Shown: positions 27,225-35,988 of the stretch, in pieces
How positions within the stretch are numbered: position 1 is the stretch's first letter
Layout: the number at the start of each line of letters is the position of its first letter
Source of the DNA: Lactobacillus rodentium
GTDB taxonomy: Bacteria > Bacillota > Bacilli > Lactobacillales > Lactobacillaceae
DNA: 50,688 nucleotides
Direction: 5' to 3'
Assembly (NCBI RefSeq): GCF_003423665.1
Contig: NZ_BFBY01000008.1
Span: 24,910-75,597, forward strand
The notes under the pieces: model-generated
What the model saw: only the letters and a program-made list of their open reading frames with translations
Databases searched by the model: none
Told to the model about the DNA's origin: nothing
Translations under genes and position numbers: made by a program

Positions 27225-27297
27225 TGGGTGGTTGGGGGATCGAACCCCAGACCCACGGATTAAGAGTCCGTTGCTCTGCCAGCTGAGCTAACCACCC
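27225..27297 (-). tRNA. tRNA-Lys (anticodon CTT)
   Basis: The 73-base gene folds as a full cloverleaf on the minus strand. Acceptor arms GGGTGGT and ACCACCC pair, the D arm is GCTCAGCTGGCAGAGC, the anticodon loop holds CTCTTAA with anticodon CTT, and the T arm contains GGTTCGATCC. The discriminator base is A and CCA is not encoded. It is a single tRNA gene with its own terminator. Confidence 0.96.
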
Positions 27298-27405
27298 ATG
27301 TCATAACTGACAGATATTATTATGCCAGTAAAAAAATCATAATGCAAGAATTTTTATGAAAAAATGCAAAAAAATTTTAGATTTCTAAAAATAGTAAAAA
27401 AACAG

Positions 27406-27411
27406 TATAAT
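27406..27411 (+). promoter_or_regulatory. -10 element of the walRKHIJ operon
   Basis: A perfect TATAAT lies 29 bp before the walR start. The -35 seventeen bases upstream (TTCTAA) is weak. AGGAGG at 27426-27431 is a strong ribosome binding site. Confidence 0.6.
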
Positions 27412-27439
27412 ATAGATAATAAGATAGGAGGCTTCATAA

Positions 27440-28147
27440 ATGCCAAAGAAAGTTTTAGTAGTTGATGATGAGAAACCAATTTCTGACATTATCAAATTTA
27501 ATTTGACCAAAGAAGGCTTTGACGTCGATACTGCTTATGATGGTGAAGAAGCTGTTAAAAAAGTAGATGAATATGACCCTGACTTAATGATTTTGGATTT
27601 AATGCTTCCAAAAAAAGATGGACTTGAAGTAGCACGTGAAGTGCGCCAAACCCATGACATGCCAATTATTATGGTTACAGCTAAGGATAGTGAAATTGAT
27701 AAAGTTCTTGGTTTGGAAATGGGAGCTGATGATTATGTAACTAAGCCATTTTCAAATCGTGAACTTGTAGCTCGAGTTAAGGCTAACTTACGTAGACGTG
27801 ATTTAAGTCAAAAAGCTAGTGAAGATGAAGAAAATAAAAATATTACTATTGGTAATTTAGTAATCATGCCAGATGCTTATATGGTTGAAAAAAATGGTGA
27901 AAAAATCGAATTAACTCACCGCGAATTTGAATTACTTCATTATCTAGCTCAGCATATGGGACAAGTAATGACACGTGAACACTTATTACAAACTGTATGG
28001 GGTTACGATTACTTCGGCGATGTAAGAACTGTGGATGTAACAGTACGTCGTTTAAGAGAAAAAATTGAAGATACGCCATCTTCACCGAACATTTTAGTTA
28101 CACGTCGTGGCGTAGGTTATTATGTCAAAGATCCAAGTGATGAATAG
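27440..28147 (+). CDS. walR: Response regulator WalR (YycF)
   Basis: The 235-residue OmpR-family regulator has a receiver domain (1-120; acidic pocket DDE at 9-11, phospho-acceptor Asp53 in [12 protein letters not shown], conserved Thr and Lys in VTAKD and TKPF) and a winged-helix DNA-binding domain (about 130-233; [13 protein letters not shown] and [15 protein letters not shown]). WalR is essential in most low-GC Gram-positives and controls peptidoglycan hydrolases in step with growth. It heads the operon walR-K-H-I-J, the usual order. A hairpin separates walR from walK. Confidence 0.97.
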   Translation: MPKKVLVVDDEKPISDIIKFNLTKEGFDVDTAYDGEEAVKKVDEYDPDLMILDLMLPKKDGLEVAREVRQTHDMPIIMVTAKDSEIDKVLGLEMGADDYVTKPFSNRELVARVKANLRRRDLSQKASEDEENKNITIGNLVIMPDAYMVEKNGEKIELTHREFELLHYLAQHMGQVMTREHLLQTVWGYDYFGDVRTVDVTVRRLREKIEDTPSSPNILVTRRGVGYYVKDPSDE

Positions 28148-28153
28148 ATTTAT

Positions 28154-28178
28154 AAGCCACTCTGAGTAGTGGCTTTTT
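28154..28178 (+). terminator. Attenuator-like hairpin between walR and walK
   Basis: AGCCACT pairs with AGTGGCT around a six-base loop, with five T residues at the end. It lies in the 41 bp between walR and walK and could lower walK expression relative to walR. Confidence 0.6.
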
Positions 28179-28188
28179 GTGTGAAAAA

Positions 28189-30048
28189 ATGAAGAAGATA
28201 AAAAAAGTTATTACCTCAATCAATTTTAAAGTCGGAATGATTTTTATGCTCCTCTTGCTAGCTACGCTAGAAATTGTTGGAGCTTATTTTACGCGGCAAT
28301 TAGAACAGACTTCCATTGCATCATTTGAAACTTCGCTGCAAATTCCAAGTACTATTACCAATCAAATTGCAGTGCAATTAGGGCGTTCTAACACACAAAA
28401 GGCTAATCAACAATTAAGCAAAATAATCGCTAATTATAATAGTAATGAAGCTATCAGCGAAATAATGGTTGTTGATAGTAAGGGAATAATTCGTGCAGAT
28501 TCTGGAATTAATGAGCAAACTCGCGTGGGACAACGTGCGACTAATAGTGCGATTAAAGATGTCGTAACAACTGGTAAACAAGTCTCAAGAGTAGAAAATA
28601 ATAATAGTAGTTCGCTGCAGCAAATAACACCAATCACTGCAAGTAATGGTACCAATACAATTATTGGGGCAGTGATGGTAAGAGCAAGCATGCATAATAT
28701 GTACGATACTATTCGCAATGTATCATTAGTATTCCTGACTGCATCCCTTGTAGCAGCCTTTTTAGGAGCAATAGTGGCCTTAATCATTTCCCGGGCAATT
28801 ACTCGTCCAATTGAAGAAATGCGCGTACAAGCAAATCGAATAGCAGATGGAGATTACTCAGGACAAGTAAAGGTTTATGCTGATGATGAATTAGGTCAAT
28901 TAGCTAAGGCGTTTAATACTTTATCGGTGCGCATTGAGCGGACACAAGAAGCATCTGAAAGTGAACGTAGGCGACTTGATAATGTGTTAACACAGATGAC
29001 GGATGGAGTTATTGCGACTGATCGTCACGGCAATATTACGATTATCAACGAAACTGCATTAGATTTTTTGGATAAAACTGAAAAAGAAGTTACCGGTGAA
29101 CCAATTATTAAGGTGTTGGGCTTAAAAGATATTTCGATTCAAGATTTAATGAGTACTCAACAAGAGTTAGTAATTACCGTAAATGAAAACACACCTAATG
29201 AAATGATTTTACATGCTAATTTTTCATTAATTCAACGAGTTACAGGATTTGTATCTGGTTTAGTTTGTGTGCTTCATGATATTACTGAACAACAAAAAAA
29301 TGAACGTGAACAACAACAATTTGTTTCTAATGTTTCTCATGAATTACGAACTCCTTTAACATCTTTACGTGCTTATGTTGAAGCACTGAATGATGGAGCT
29401 TGGAAAGACGAAAATATTGCTCCCCAATTCTTAAATGTAATTCAGGATGAAACTGAACGTATGATTAGAATGATTAATGATCTTTTGAGCTTATCGCGAA
29501 TGGACCGTGGTGTAGCAAAAATGGATTTAGAGTGGGTTAACTTTAATGATTTTGTAAATCATATTCTAAATCGATTTGATATGATCGTTAAAACTGATGC
29601 TGAAAAAGCAGATAGCAAAACTAAGAAGTACACCATTAAGCGTGAATTTACTAATCAAGCACTTTGGGTAGAAATTGATACTGATAAGATGATGCAAGTG
29701 ATCGATAATATTATGAATAATGCGATCAAATATTCTCCTGATGGTGGTGTAATTACGGTGCGCTTATTACAATCAAATAATCACATTATTTTAAGTATTT
29801 CTGATCAAGGTTTGGGAATTCCACGTAAAGACTTAAACAAAATTTTTGATCGTTTTTACCGTGTTGACAAGGCTCGTTCACGTAAACAAGGTGGAACAGG
29901 TTTAGGTTTAGCTATTTCTAAAGAAATTGTTGAAGCACATAAGGGTAAAATTTGGGCCGATAGTGCAGAAGGAAAGGGTTCAACTTTCTATATTTCTTTG
30001 CCGTATGAACCAATGAGTGAGGAAGGAGACAACTGGGATGAAGTTTAA
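28189..30048 (+). CDS. walK: Sensor histidine kinase WalK (YycG)
   Basis: The start is the ATG at 28189 (MKKIKKVITSINFK), not the TTG at 28177, giving 619 residues. Order: a first membrane helix (about 13-32), an extracellular sensor domain, a second helix (about 180-203), HAMP, PAS (about 262-365), HisKA with phosphorylated His384 in NVSHELRTPLTSL, and HATPase with N, G1 and G2 boxes (IMNNAIKYSPDGG, SDQGLGIP, GGTGLGLAI). WalK phosphorylates WalR in response to cell wall state, with lipid II proposed as the signal in relatives. The last 11 bases overlap walH. Confidence 0.97.
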   Translation: MKKIKKVITSINFKVGMIFMLLLLATLEIVGAYFTRQLEQTSIASFETSLQIPSTITNQIAVQLGRSNTQKANQQLSKIIANYNSNEAISEIMVVDSKGIIRADSGINEQTRVGQRATNSAIKDVVTTGKQVSRVENNNSSSLQQITPITASNGTNTIIGAVMVRASMHNMYDTIRNVSLVFLTASLVAAFLGAIVALIISRAITRPIEEMRVQANRIADGDYSGQVKVYADDELGQLAKAFNTLSVRIERTQEASESERRRLDNVLTQMTDGVIATDRHGNITIINETALDFLDKTEKEVTGEPIIKVLGLKDISIQDLMSTQQELVITVNENTPNEMILHANFSLIQRVTGFVSGLVCVLHDITEQQKNEREQQQFVSNVSHELRTPLTSLRAYVEALNDGAWKDENIAPQFLNVIQDETERMIRMINDLLSLSRMDRGVAKMDLEWVNFNDFVNHILNRFDMIVKTDAEKADSKTKKYTIKREFTNQALWVEIDTDKMMQVIDNIMNNAIKYSPDGGVITVRLLQSNNHIILSISDQGLGIPRKDLNKIFDRFYRVDKARSRKQGGTGLGLAISKEIVEAHKGKIWADSAEGKGSTFYISLPYEPMSEEGDNWDEV

Positions 30049-31372
30049 TGAACATACTAAACGCATTATCTTAAGGGTTAGTTTAATCTTTATGGTACTT
30101 CTCTCAGTCGTCCTTACAGGAATTATTTTTGGAACTGATGCCCATTTTTCTGGCGTAGAACAAACTGCAAGTAAAACAACTGATAAGCAGATTGGTGAGA
30201 AGTCTTTACGAGATATTTTTGTACCGACACAATTATTTTACTATCGTAATGATCAACTTTATCAGGTCTATGATGGTAATAAAAATTTACCCTTAGAGTT
30301 TAATCGTTTAACTGAAAAACTCGATAAACGAAATATCAAAACTGTAAGTCAGGATAGTAAAAATTATAAGAAAATGTTACATAATCAAAACTACTTACAA
30401 TTAACTTACCCTGATCAAATAACAATGCCTCTATTTATTACAGGGTTAAAAAAGAGCGATAGTCGTGAATTCAATCGTATCTTTGTATCAACTAAAAACA
30501 AGACAAATTTGTATTTAGGAAATGATGCAAATCAAAAACTTTATCGGATAAAAATAGATGATATTAATTTAAATAAATTCGTCCATCAAGTAAAACATGC
30601 ATCCAGTAAAATTCCTGTATCTTTAATTCATTTGGCTGATGGGTACTCAGTAGTTTATGAAAAGCCAACAAAGATGCAAGTTTATAACTATTTAACTAAT
30701 GAAGAATCAAGTTCATATTACGTTAATAATTTGTTAGGTTCGGGAGCTGCTTCACAAAAAACAACGGGTGATAGTACAGTATATTCAAATGGGGCTTATC
30801 AGCGCTTAATTGTAACTAATAAAACGCATCACTATGAATTTGTAGATTATCAAGAAAATAAAATTCCTAAGTTAATGACGACACGGTTAACCGATAGTCT
30901 TTATTATGTGAGAAAAACGGGACTTTCTGAACCAGACTTACGCTTCTTTGATGCTGATGATAGAACTTTTATTTATCAGAACTTTGTTGAAGAATATCCT
31001 ATCTTTTTACCAGGTAATAATACTGCACGAGCACAAGTTGATTTTGCAAAAAATGGCATGTCAATTAACTTTAATAGTCTTGATTTTCAAATTCCTGTCC
31101 CAACAGATGATTCAAAAGTTACGGTTGAGTCCACTACTGAGGCATTGAATGAATTATATGCAGCTGGTTATCATAAGAAAACAATTAACCGCATAATTAT
31201 CGGTTATGAAATTGCAAAAGAGACTGAGCAAACAGAATCACGTGATCTGGTGGAATTAAGACCAGCCTATTATGCCAAAATTAATGGCAAATGGCGTTCT
31301 TTGAAAGAATGGTTAAATTTAAGTGCAAATAAAAAGAGTAAATACATGAAGGAGGATACAAATGGACTTTAA
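30038..31372 (+). CDS. walH: WalK regulatory membrane protein WalH (YycH)
   Basis: The ATG at 30038 with GGAAGGAG upstream is preferred over the in-frame GTG at 30017. The 444-residue protein has one N-terminal membrane helix (about 10-28) and a large extracellular domain. WalH works with WalI through its membrane helix to tune WalK: inhibitory in Bacillus subtilis, activating in Staphylococcus aureus. Which applies here is unknown. It overlaps walK by 11 bases and walI by 11 bases, showing tight translational coupling. Confidence 0.92.
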   Translation: MKFNEHTKRIILRVSLIFMVLLSVVLTGIIFGTDAHFSGVEQTASKTTDKQIGEKSLRDIFVPTQLFYYRNDQLYQVYDGNKNLPLEFNRLTEKLDKRNIKTVSQDSKNYKKMLHNQNYLQLTYPDQITMPLFITGLKKSDSREFNRIFVSTKNKTNLYLGNDANQKLYRIKIDDINLNKFVHQVKHASSKIPVSLIHLADGYSVVYEKPTKMQVYNYLTNEESSSYYVNNLLGSGAASQKTTGDSTVYSNGAYQRLIVTNKTHHYEFVDYQENKIPKLMTTRLTDSLYYVRKTGLSEPDLRFFDADDRTFIYQNFVEEYPIFLPGNNTARAQVDFAKNGMSINFNSLDFQIPVPTDDSKVTVESTTEALNELYAAGYHKKTINRIIIGYEIAKETEQTESRDLVELRPAYYAKINGKWRSLKEWLNLSANKKSKYMKEDTNGL

Positions 31373-32192
31373 ACGAATTGAATGGATCTTCCTAATTGTT
31401 TTTATCGGGATTAATATTTTTCTGGGGATTGAAATTTTTCAAACTCCGACCTTACTTTCCCCTCCAGCCTCAAGTGGAACGGCAGCCGATTTAAATACTG
31501 AAATGAAAGCAGATAATATTACATTACCCAAGTTGAGTAGTGAACAAAGAGATGGTTATTATCTTGCTTCAAAGATTGATGATGATTGGAATAAAACTGC
31601 AAGAACACAACTAGCTTCAAATTTTGCGACTTCTTTTGAAGATAATACTTTGAATGTCTCATTGACTAATCCGGTTAAGGTAAGTCATGATTCAAAGAAA
31701 CGTTTAGCTGAAATAAAAAGCTTTGTTGCAAATCCTAAGAATGTCTTCCAAGGCAAAAAATATCACTATGTAACACAGTTAAGTAATACAGCAGATTATG
31801 TTTTTGACCAAGAAAGTGATTATGGCTTAACTTATTCCGAAAATGCGCGATTACATATTCAGGTGAAAAATGATCAAATAGTTTCTTATACCCAAACTTA
31901 TATTCAGAATTTAGCTCCAGTAAGAGAAAGACAAACAACCCTTAGTGCCAAAGGAGCGATTGACGCCCTTTACACCTATAGTGAACTTCCAAATAATTCT
32001 AAAGTATTATGGACTAAATTTGGCTATAGTAAATTGATCAAAGTGCGTGGTAGTATAATTTATATTCCTTCTTGGACGATTGCAATAGAAAATAATAACA
32101 CTAAGAATATTTCAATTAAGCAAGTTAATGCCTTTACTGGTAAGATAATTCAAGATAATACGAATGAAACTGAAAATAAAGATGTAGCTTAG
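31362..32192 (+). CDS. walI: WalK regulatory membrane protein WalI (YycI)
   Basis: The 276-residue protein begins MDFKRIEWIFLIVFIGINIF, a short cytoplasmic start and a single membrane helix, followed by an extracellular domain with the YycI-type end (SWTIAIENNN, NAFTGKII). GGAGG lies eight bases before the ATG inside walH. The position between walH and walJ is the standard one. Confidence 0.92.
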   Translation: MDFKRIEWIFLIVFIGINIFLGIEIFQTPTLLSPPASSGTAADLNTEMKADNITLPKLSSEQRDGYYLASKIDDDWNKTARTQLASNFATSFEDNTLNVSLTNPVKVSHDSKKRLAEIKSFVANPKNVFQGKKYHYVTQLSNTADYVFDQESDYGLTYSENARLHIQVKNDQIVSYTQTYIQNLAPVRERQTTLSAKGAIDALYTYSELPNNSKVLWTKFGYSKLIKVRGSIIYIPSWTIAIENNNTKNISIKQVNAFTGKIIQDNTNETENKDVA

Positions 32193-32204
32193 GAAGGAAA
32201 TAAG

Positions 32205-33002
32205 ATGCGAGTAAGTGTGCTTGCAAGTGGTTCGACTGGAAATACTACTTTAATAGAAACTAACCAACATAAGATTTTGATGGATGCTGGTATTTCAGGT
32301 AAAAAAACTAAAGAGGCCTTAGCTAGAGTCGGCGTAGATATTAATGAAATTGATATGGCTTTTTTAAGTCATGATCATACGGATCATTCCGGTGGTCTTG
32401 GGGTTTTAATGCGACGCTATCCTCAAATCAATGCTTTTGCTAATTCTGGAACTTGGCAATATTTGATTGATAGTAATAAGATTGGTAAATTACCGGTCGA
32501 ACAAATTAATACTTTTGAACCTGGAATTACGAAAACCTTTGGTGATTTAGAAGTGACTAGTTTTGCGACTAGTCACGATGCCGCTGAACCTCAGTATTAT
32601 GTCTTTAAAAGTGAGGGAAAAAGATTTGCTTGTTTAACCGATACCGGATATGTGTCTAGTGATGTTAAAGGTGAAATTGCAGCAGCTGATGCCTATTTAA
32701 TGGAGTTTAACTATGATGATATGATGCTGCGAAATGGTCCTTATTCATGGGCTTTAAAACAAAGAATTATGTCTGATGTAGGACACTTATCGAATGAACA
32801 AGCTGCTGATACCTTGTTAGATGTAGTAGATCGTAACACGAAGAAAATATTTTTAGCTCATCGCAGTCAACACAATAATACTGAAAATTTGGCTCATAAA
32901 ACGGCTCAGCAGTATTTAGAAGCAGGAGATGCTAATCTTCCCCAAGATGTGAAAATAATTGATACTGAACCTGATGAACCAAGTCAACTACTCGAAATTT
33001 AA
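32205..33002 (+). CDS. walJ: Metallo-beta-lactamase-fold hydrolase WalJ (YycJ/VicX)
   Basis: The 265-residue protein has the metal-binding signature SHDHTDHSGG (HxHxDH) near residue 61, a later ATSHDAAEP His and the LTDTGYVS Asp. YycJ proteins are cytoplasmic nucleases: B. subtilis YycJ has been linked to mismatch repair as a 5' exonuclease, and walJ affects the timing of cell division in S. aureus and streptococci. It is the last gene of the wal operon, with htrA 80 bp downstream behind its own promoter-like sequence. Confidence 0.93.
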   Translation: MRVSVLASGSTGNTTLIETNQHKILMDAGISGKKTKEALARVGVDINEIDMAFLSHDHTDHSGGLGVLMRRYPQINAFANSGTWQYLIDSNKIGKLPVEQINTFEPGITKTFGDLEVTSFATSHDAAEPQYYVFKSEGKRFACLTDTGYVSSDVKGEIAAADAYLMEFNYDDMMLRNGPYSWALKQRIMSDVGHLSNEQAADTLLDVVDRNTKKIFLAHRSQHNNTENLAHKTAQQYLEAGDANLPQDVKIIDTEPDEPSQLLEI

Positions 33003-33028
33003 AATATTCCCTAAAAAGTGTTCATATT

Positions 33029-33057
33029 TTGTTCAATAAATAAAATTACTCTAAACT
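33029..33057 (+). promoter_or_regulatory. Candidate promoter of htrA
   Basis: TTGTTC at 33029-33034, a 17 bp spacer and TAAACT at 33052-33057. GAGAGG follows before the ATG at 33083. Separate transcription from the wal operon is likely but not certain. Confidence 0.5.
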
Positions 33058-33082
33058 ATAGGGGAAGAAGAGAGGAAAAATT

Positions 33083-34318
33083 ATGAACGAAGACATGCAA
33101 AGAAATTCAGATAAACCAACAAATTCAAACAAAAATACATTTCTTAAAATTGGAATTATTGGTGTAGTTGCTGGTTTACTGGGTGGTGGAGTAGCGTATG
33201 CTGGCTTATCACAAGTTAATTCTAATAACTCAAGTAGTCCACAAACCGCAGTAGTTCAGCCAGCAAAAACAACAAAAAGTAGTAAGAATACTAGTCAAGC
33301 GACAGCTGCTTTTGATAATGTGAAAAATGCAGTGGTATCAGTTGAAAACTTACAAAAACAAGGTTCTTCAAGTGATAGTGATGATGTATTTGGACTTTTT
33401 GATCGTGGTAATAATTCTAAATCTTCAAAATCAACTAGTTTAGAAACTTACAGTGAAGGTTCAGGAGTTATTTACATGAAGTCTGATGGTAAGGGCTACA
33501 TTGTAACTAATAATCACGTTGTAGAAGGCAGTGATGCTCTTCAAGTTATTTTGAGTAATGGAAAAAGAGTTTCTGCTAAAAAAGTTGGGGCAGATGCAGC
33601 CACTGACTTAGCGGTTTTAACAATTGATGGAAAATATGTAACTCAAACAGCTCAATTTGGTTCTTCTAAGAATCTACAACCAGGAGAAGAAGTTATTGCC
33701 GTAGGTTCTCCATTAGGTAGCGAATATGCGACAAGTGTAACTCAAGGAATTATTTCAGCTAATAATCGTACTGTTGATATGACAGATTCTAATGGCAATG
33801 CTACAAGTCAAGCGACTGTAATTCAAACTGATGCGGCTATTAATCCTGGTAACTCTGGTGGTCCTTTAGTAAATATGGCAGGGCAAGTTATTGGTATTAA
33901 TTCGATGAAGTTAGCCCAATCAACAGATGGAACTGCAGTTGAAGGAATGGGCTTTGCAATTCCAAGTGATGAAGTAGTTTCGATCATTAATGAATTAGTT
34001 AAAAATGGTAAAGTTGAACGTCCAACTTTAGGAATTAAAGTAGCAGCCGTTAGCGAATTAACTGATTATGGCCGGCGTCAATTAAAATTACCAGATAGTA
34101 TTAAATCAGGTATCTATGTTGATTCTGTAACTAAAAATAGTAATGCAGCAAGAGCAGGTCTAAAGGCAAGAGATGTTATTACTAAGGTTGATGGCAAGAG
34201 TGTAACTGATGTAGCTGGATTGCATACTATTCTATATAGCCATAAAGTTGGTGATACAGTGAAATTAGAAGTCGTACGTAATGGAAGTACTAAAGAAATA
34301 AGTGTAAAACTTAGTTAA
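33083..34318 (+). CDS. htrA: Serine protease HtrA (DegP/Do-like)
   Basis: The 411-residue protein has a short cytoplasmic start, one membrane helix (about 22-42) that anchors it to the outer membrane face, a Ser/Asn-rich linker, a trypsin-like domain and one PDZ domain (about 305-410). The triad is His145 (TNNHVVEG), Asp175 (ATDLAVL) and Ser258 (GNSGGP). HtrA degrades misfolded and processes exported proteins and matters for heat and acid stress; in this genus it also handles surface protein quality control. It follows the wal operon, as is usual in lactobacilli. Confidence 0.96.
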   Translation: MNEDMQRNSDKPTNSNKNTFLKIGIIGVVAGLLGGGVAYAGLSQVNSNNSSSPQTAVVQPAKTTKSSKNTSQATAAFDNVKNAVVSVENLQKQGSSSDSDDVFGLFDRGNNSKSSKSTSLETYSEGSGVIYMKSDGKGYIVTNNHVVEGSDALQVILSNGKRVSAKKVGADAATDLAVLTIDGKYVTQTAQFGSSKNLQPGEEVIAVGSPLGSEYATSVTQGIISANNRTVDMTDSNGNATSQATVIQTDAAINPGNSGGPLVNMAGQVIGINSMKLAQSTDGTAVEGMGFAIPSDEVVSIINELVKNGKVERPTLGIKVAAVSELTDYGRRQLKLPDSIKSGIYVDSVTKNSNAARAGLKARDVITKVDGKSVTDVAGLHTILYSHKVGDTVKLEVVRNGSTKEISVKLS

Positions 34319-34353
34319 AGTGAATAAATAATAAATGTTTTTAAATTGAATGT

Positions 34354-34399
34354 AAAAGCCATAGTTTTGTCTAATACAAATGCAAAATTATGGCTTTTT
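34354..34399 (+). terminator. Intrinsic terminator of htrA
   Basis: AAAAGCCATAGTTTTG pairs with CAAAATTATGGCTTTT (one mismatch) across a 13-base loop and a T run ends it. Confidence 0.78.
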
Positions 34400-34474
34400 C
34401 TTTATATTAAGATAGAATTTTTGATAAATGTTCGACATTTGCACCAAAGAAAGAGAAAAATAAAAATGTCAACC

Positions 34475-34545
34475 TGTGGGTAAATGTGGAAAACTCTGTG
34501 GATTGTGCATAAAAAGGGAAAATGACTCTTTGTAGCTGTGGATAA
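34475..34545. promoter_or_regulatory. Cluster of DnaA-box-like sites upstream of rlmH (part 1)
   Basis: Within 71 bp there is one perfect DnaA box, TGTGGATAA at 34537-34545. Further sites are TGTGGGTAA (34475-34483, one mismatch), TGTGGAAAA (34485-34493, one mismatch) and TGTGGATTG (34497-34505, two mismatches), all in the same orientation, with weaker TGTG repeats just after. The 526 bp between htrA and rlmH holds these, the htrA terminator and AT-rich sequence, but no gene. Confidence 0.65.
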
Positions 34546-34762
34546 CCTGTGAATTGTGTGTAAATTACTTAACTAAAAAATAATTAATAAACAAGTGTTC
34601 ACCCTATTCTAATAGGCTTTGTGAGATATTGTTTGTAAAAGTATTGAAGAAAATAAATAATGTGGACTAAAAGTTATAAATTTTTACAAAAATTATTTTT
34701 AAACTTATAGACCTACAATTTATAGTAGGAATAGTAAAAGAAGTACAAAATGTAGATTTAAT

Positions 34763-34796
34763 TAATCCACAACCTGGGGATAAAAGGTGTGGACGG
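34763..34796. promoter_or_regulatory. Cluster of DnaA-box-like sites upstream of rlmH (part 2)
   Basis: TAATCCACA (34763-34771, one mismatch from TTATCCACA), TGGGGATAA (34775-34783, one mismatch) and TGTGGACGG (34788-34796) lie together, in both orientations, about 50 bp before the rlmH start. They may affect rlmH expression. Confidence 0.5.
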
Positions 34797-34844
34797 GATG
34801 TCAATTTGAGGATAAAATAGATAGGCCAAAGAAAAGGAGCAATT

Positions 34845-35324
34845 ATGAATATTAAGATTGTTTGTGTCGGAAAATTAAAAGAAAAGTATTTTAAAGATGG
34901 GATTGCAGAATATCTTAAACGAATGGATCGCTATGCAAAAATGAAAATTGTTGAAGTACCAGATGAAAAAGCCCCCGAAAAGCTTAGTCCAGCTGAAATG
35001 GAGCAAGTTAAGCAAGTCGAGGGTGAACGGATTTTAAATAAAATAAAAGATAAAGAGTATGTATTTGTGACAGCAATTAAAGGAAAAGAACGAACTAGTG
35101 AAGAATTTGCTAAGGAAATTCAAGACTTAGGCACATATGGCCATTCTGACATTACTTTTGTAATTGGAGGAAGCTTGGGAACGAGCGAGGCCGTGAATAA
35201 ACGTGCTGATAAACTAATTAGTTTTGGTAAATTTACGATGCCACACCAATTAATGCGCTTAGTATTAACTGAACAGATTTATCGGGCCTTTATGATTAAC
35301 AATGGTAGTCCTTACCATAAATAG
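34845..35324 (+). CDS. rlmH: 23S rRNA (pseudouridine1915-N3)-methyltransferase RlmH
   Basis: The 159-residue SPOUT methyltransferase starts [15 protein letters not shown] and has the Gly-rich knot [10 protein letters not shown] (about 107-115) and the C-terminal [19 protein letters not shown]. Length and sequence are typical. It methylates pseudouridine 1915 in helix 69 of 23S rRNA on whole ribosomes. AAAGGAG lies seven bases before the ATG. It lies next to htrA, as in many Firmicutes. Confidence 0.96.
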   Translation: MNIKIVCVGKLKEKYFKDGIAEYLKRMDRYAKMKIVEVPDEKAPEKLSPAEMEQVKQVEGERILNKIKDKEYVFVTAIKGKERTSEEFAKEIQDLGTYGHSDITFVIGGSLGTSEAVNKRADKLISFGKFTMPHQLMRLVLTEQIYRAFMINNGSPYHK

Positions 35325-35337
35325 AAAATAACTTTGA

Positions 35338-35988
35338 TTAAAGAATAAAGAGGATTGGTTGCACTAGAATTAATACTCCCAAAAAGAGCAGCCAATCTTT
35401 TTTTGTCAGTAAAATTGGTTTAATAATACTACGGCTAGCATTTTCACGATAACCATGTGCTAACATTCCTTGATTAATATTTTCAGCCCAGGCTAATGCG
35501 ACTAAAGTAGCTTTAAAATATAGGCGTGGAGACCAAAAAGATAAACTGGTACCTCTCATCTGAGCAGCATAGTGAATTCTAATTACTTCTGCTTTCATTT
35601 TAGGAAGTAGGTTAAGAGCTGCTAAACAACCATATGTAAACTTACTAGGAAGATGAAGGTTCTGTTCTAGGGAACGAGCCAATTTTCCTGCAGTTGTCGT
35701 TAAAGTTAAACATGCTCCCAAAAAGACAAAGACATAGAGTCGCGTAAAGAGAGTCCAGGCATAAATAAGATTGTGATCGGGAGCAAAGAAGTAAAGTGCT
35801 GAAAAGATTGCAATTGCCCCTAAGAGAGGAAAGAATAAAATAAGTAAAAATTCCCGCCAAGATAGATGGTGAAAAATTAGGTAGATTAAAGCTCCACCAA
35901 TCAAAATTAAATTGGCCCAGAGATTTGGCTTAAAGGATATCTCAAGAGAAATAATGAGAATGAGAATTAATTTTAAACTAGGATTCAT
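35338..35988 (-). CDS. ykoC: ECF-type transporter transmembrane subunit (YkoC/EcfT-like)
   Basis: The 216-residue protein has four or five membrane helices and the cytoplasmic coupling motif of EcfT proteins (AAQMRGTS, with ENINQGMLAHGYRE further on), which contacts the ATPases. It is the last gene of the ykoE-D-C unit; its ATG overlaps the ykoD stop by one base and GGAG precedes it. The unit follows a TPP riboswitch, so the cargo is thiamine or its pyrimidine precursor (HMP), by analogy to B. subtilis ykoFEDC. Confidence 0.88.
   Translation of the reverse strand: MNPSLKLILILIISLEISFKPNLWANLILIGGALIYLIFHHLSWREFLLILFFPLLGAIAIFSALYFFAPDHNLIYAWTLFTRLYVFVFLGACLTLTTTAGKLARSLEQNLHLPSKFTYGCLAALNLLPKMKAEVIRIHYAAQMRGTSLSFWSPRLYFKATLVALAWAENINQGMLAHGYRENASRSIIKPILLTKKDWLLFLGVLILVQPILFIL

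Noticed and set aside
34475-34796. Chromosomal replication origin
   Set aside because: DnaA-box-like sites are present, but there is no dnaA or dnaN, and I cannot show a DNA unwinding element distinct from the general AT-rich background.
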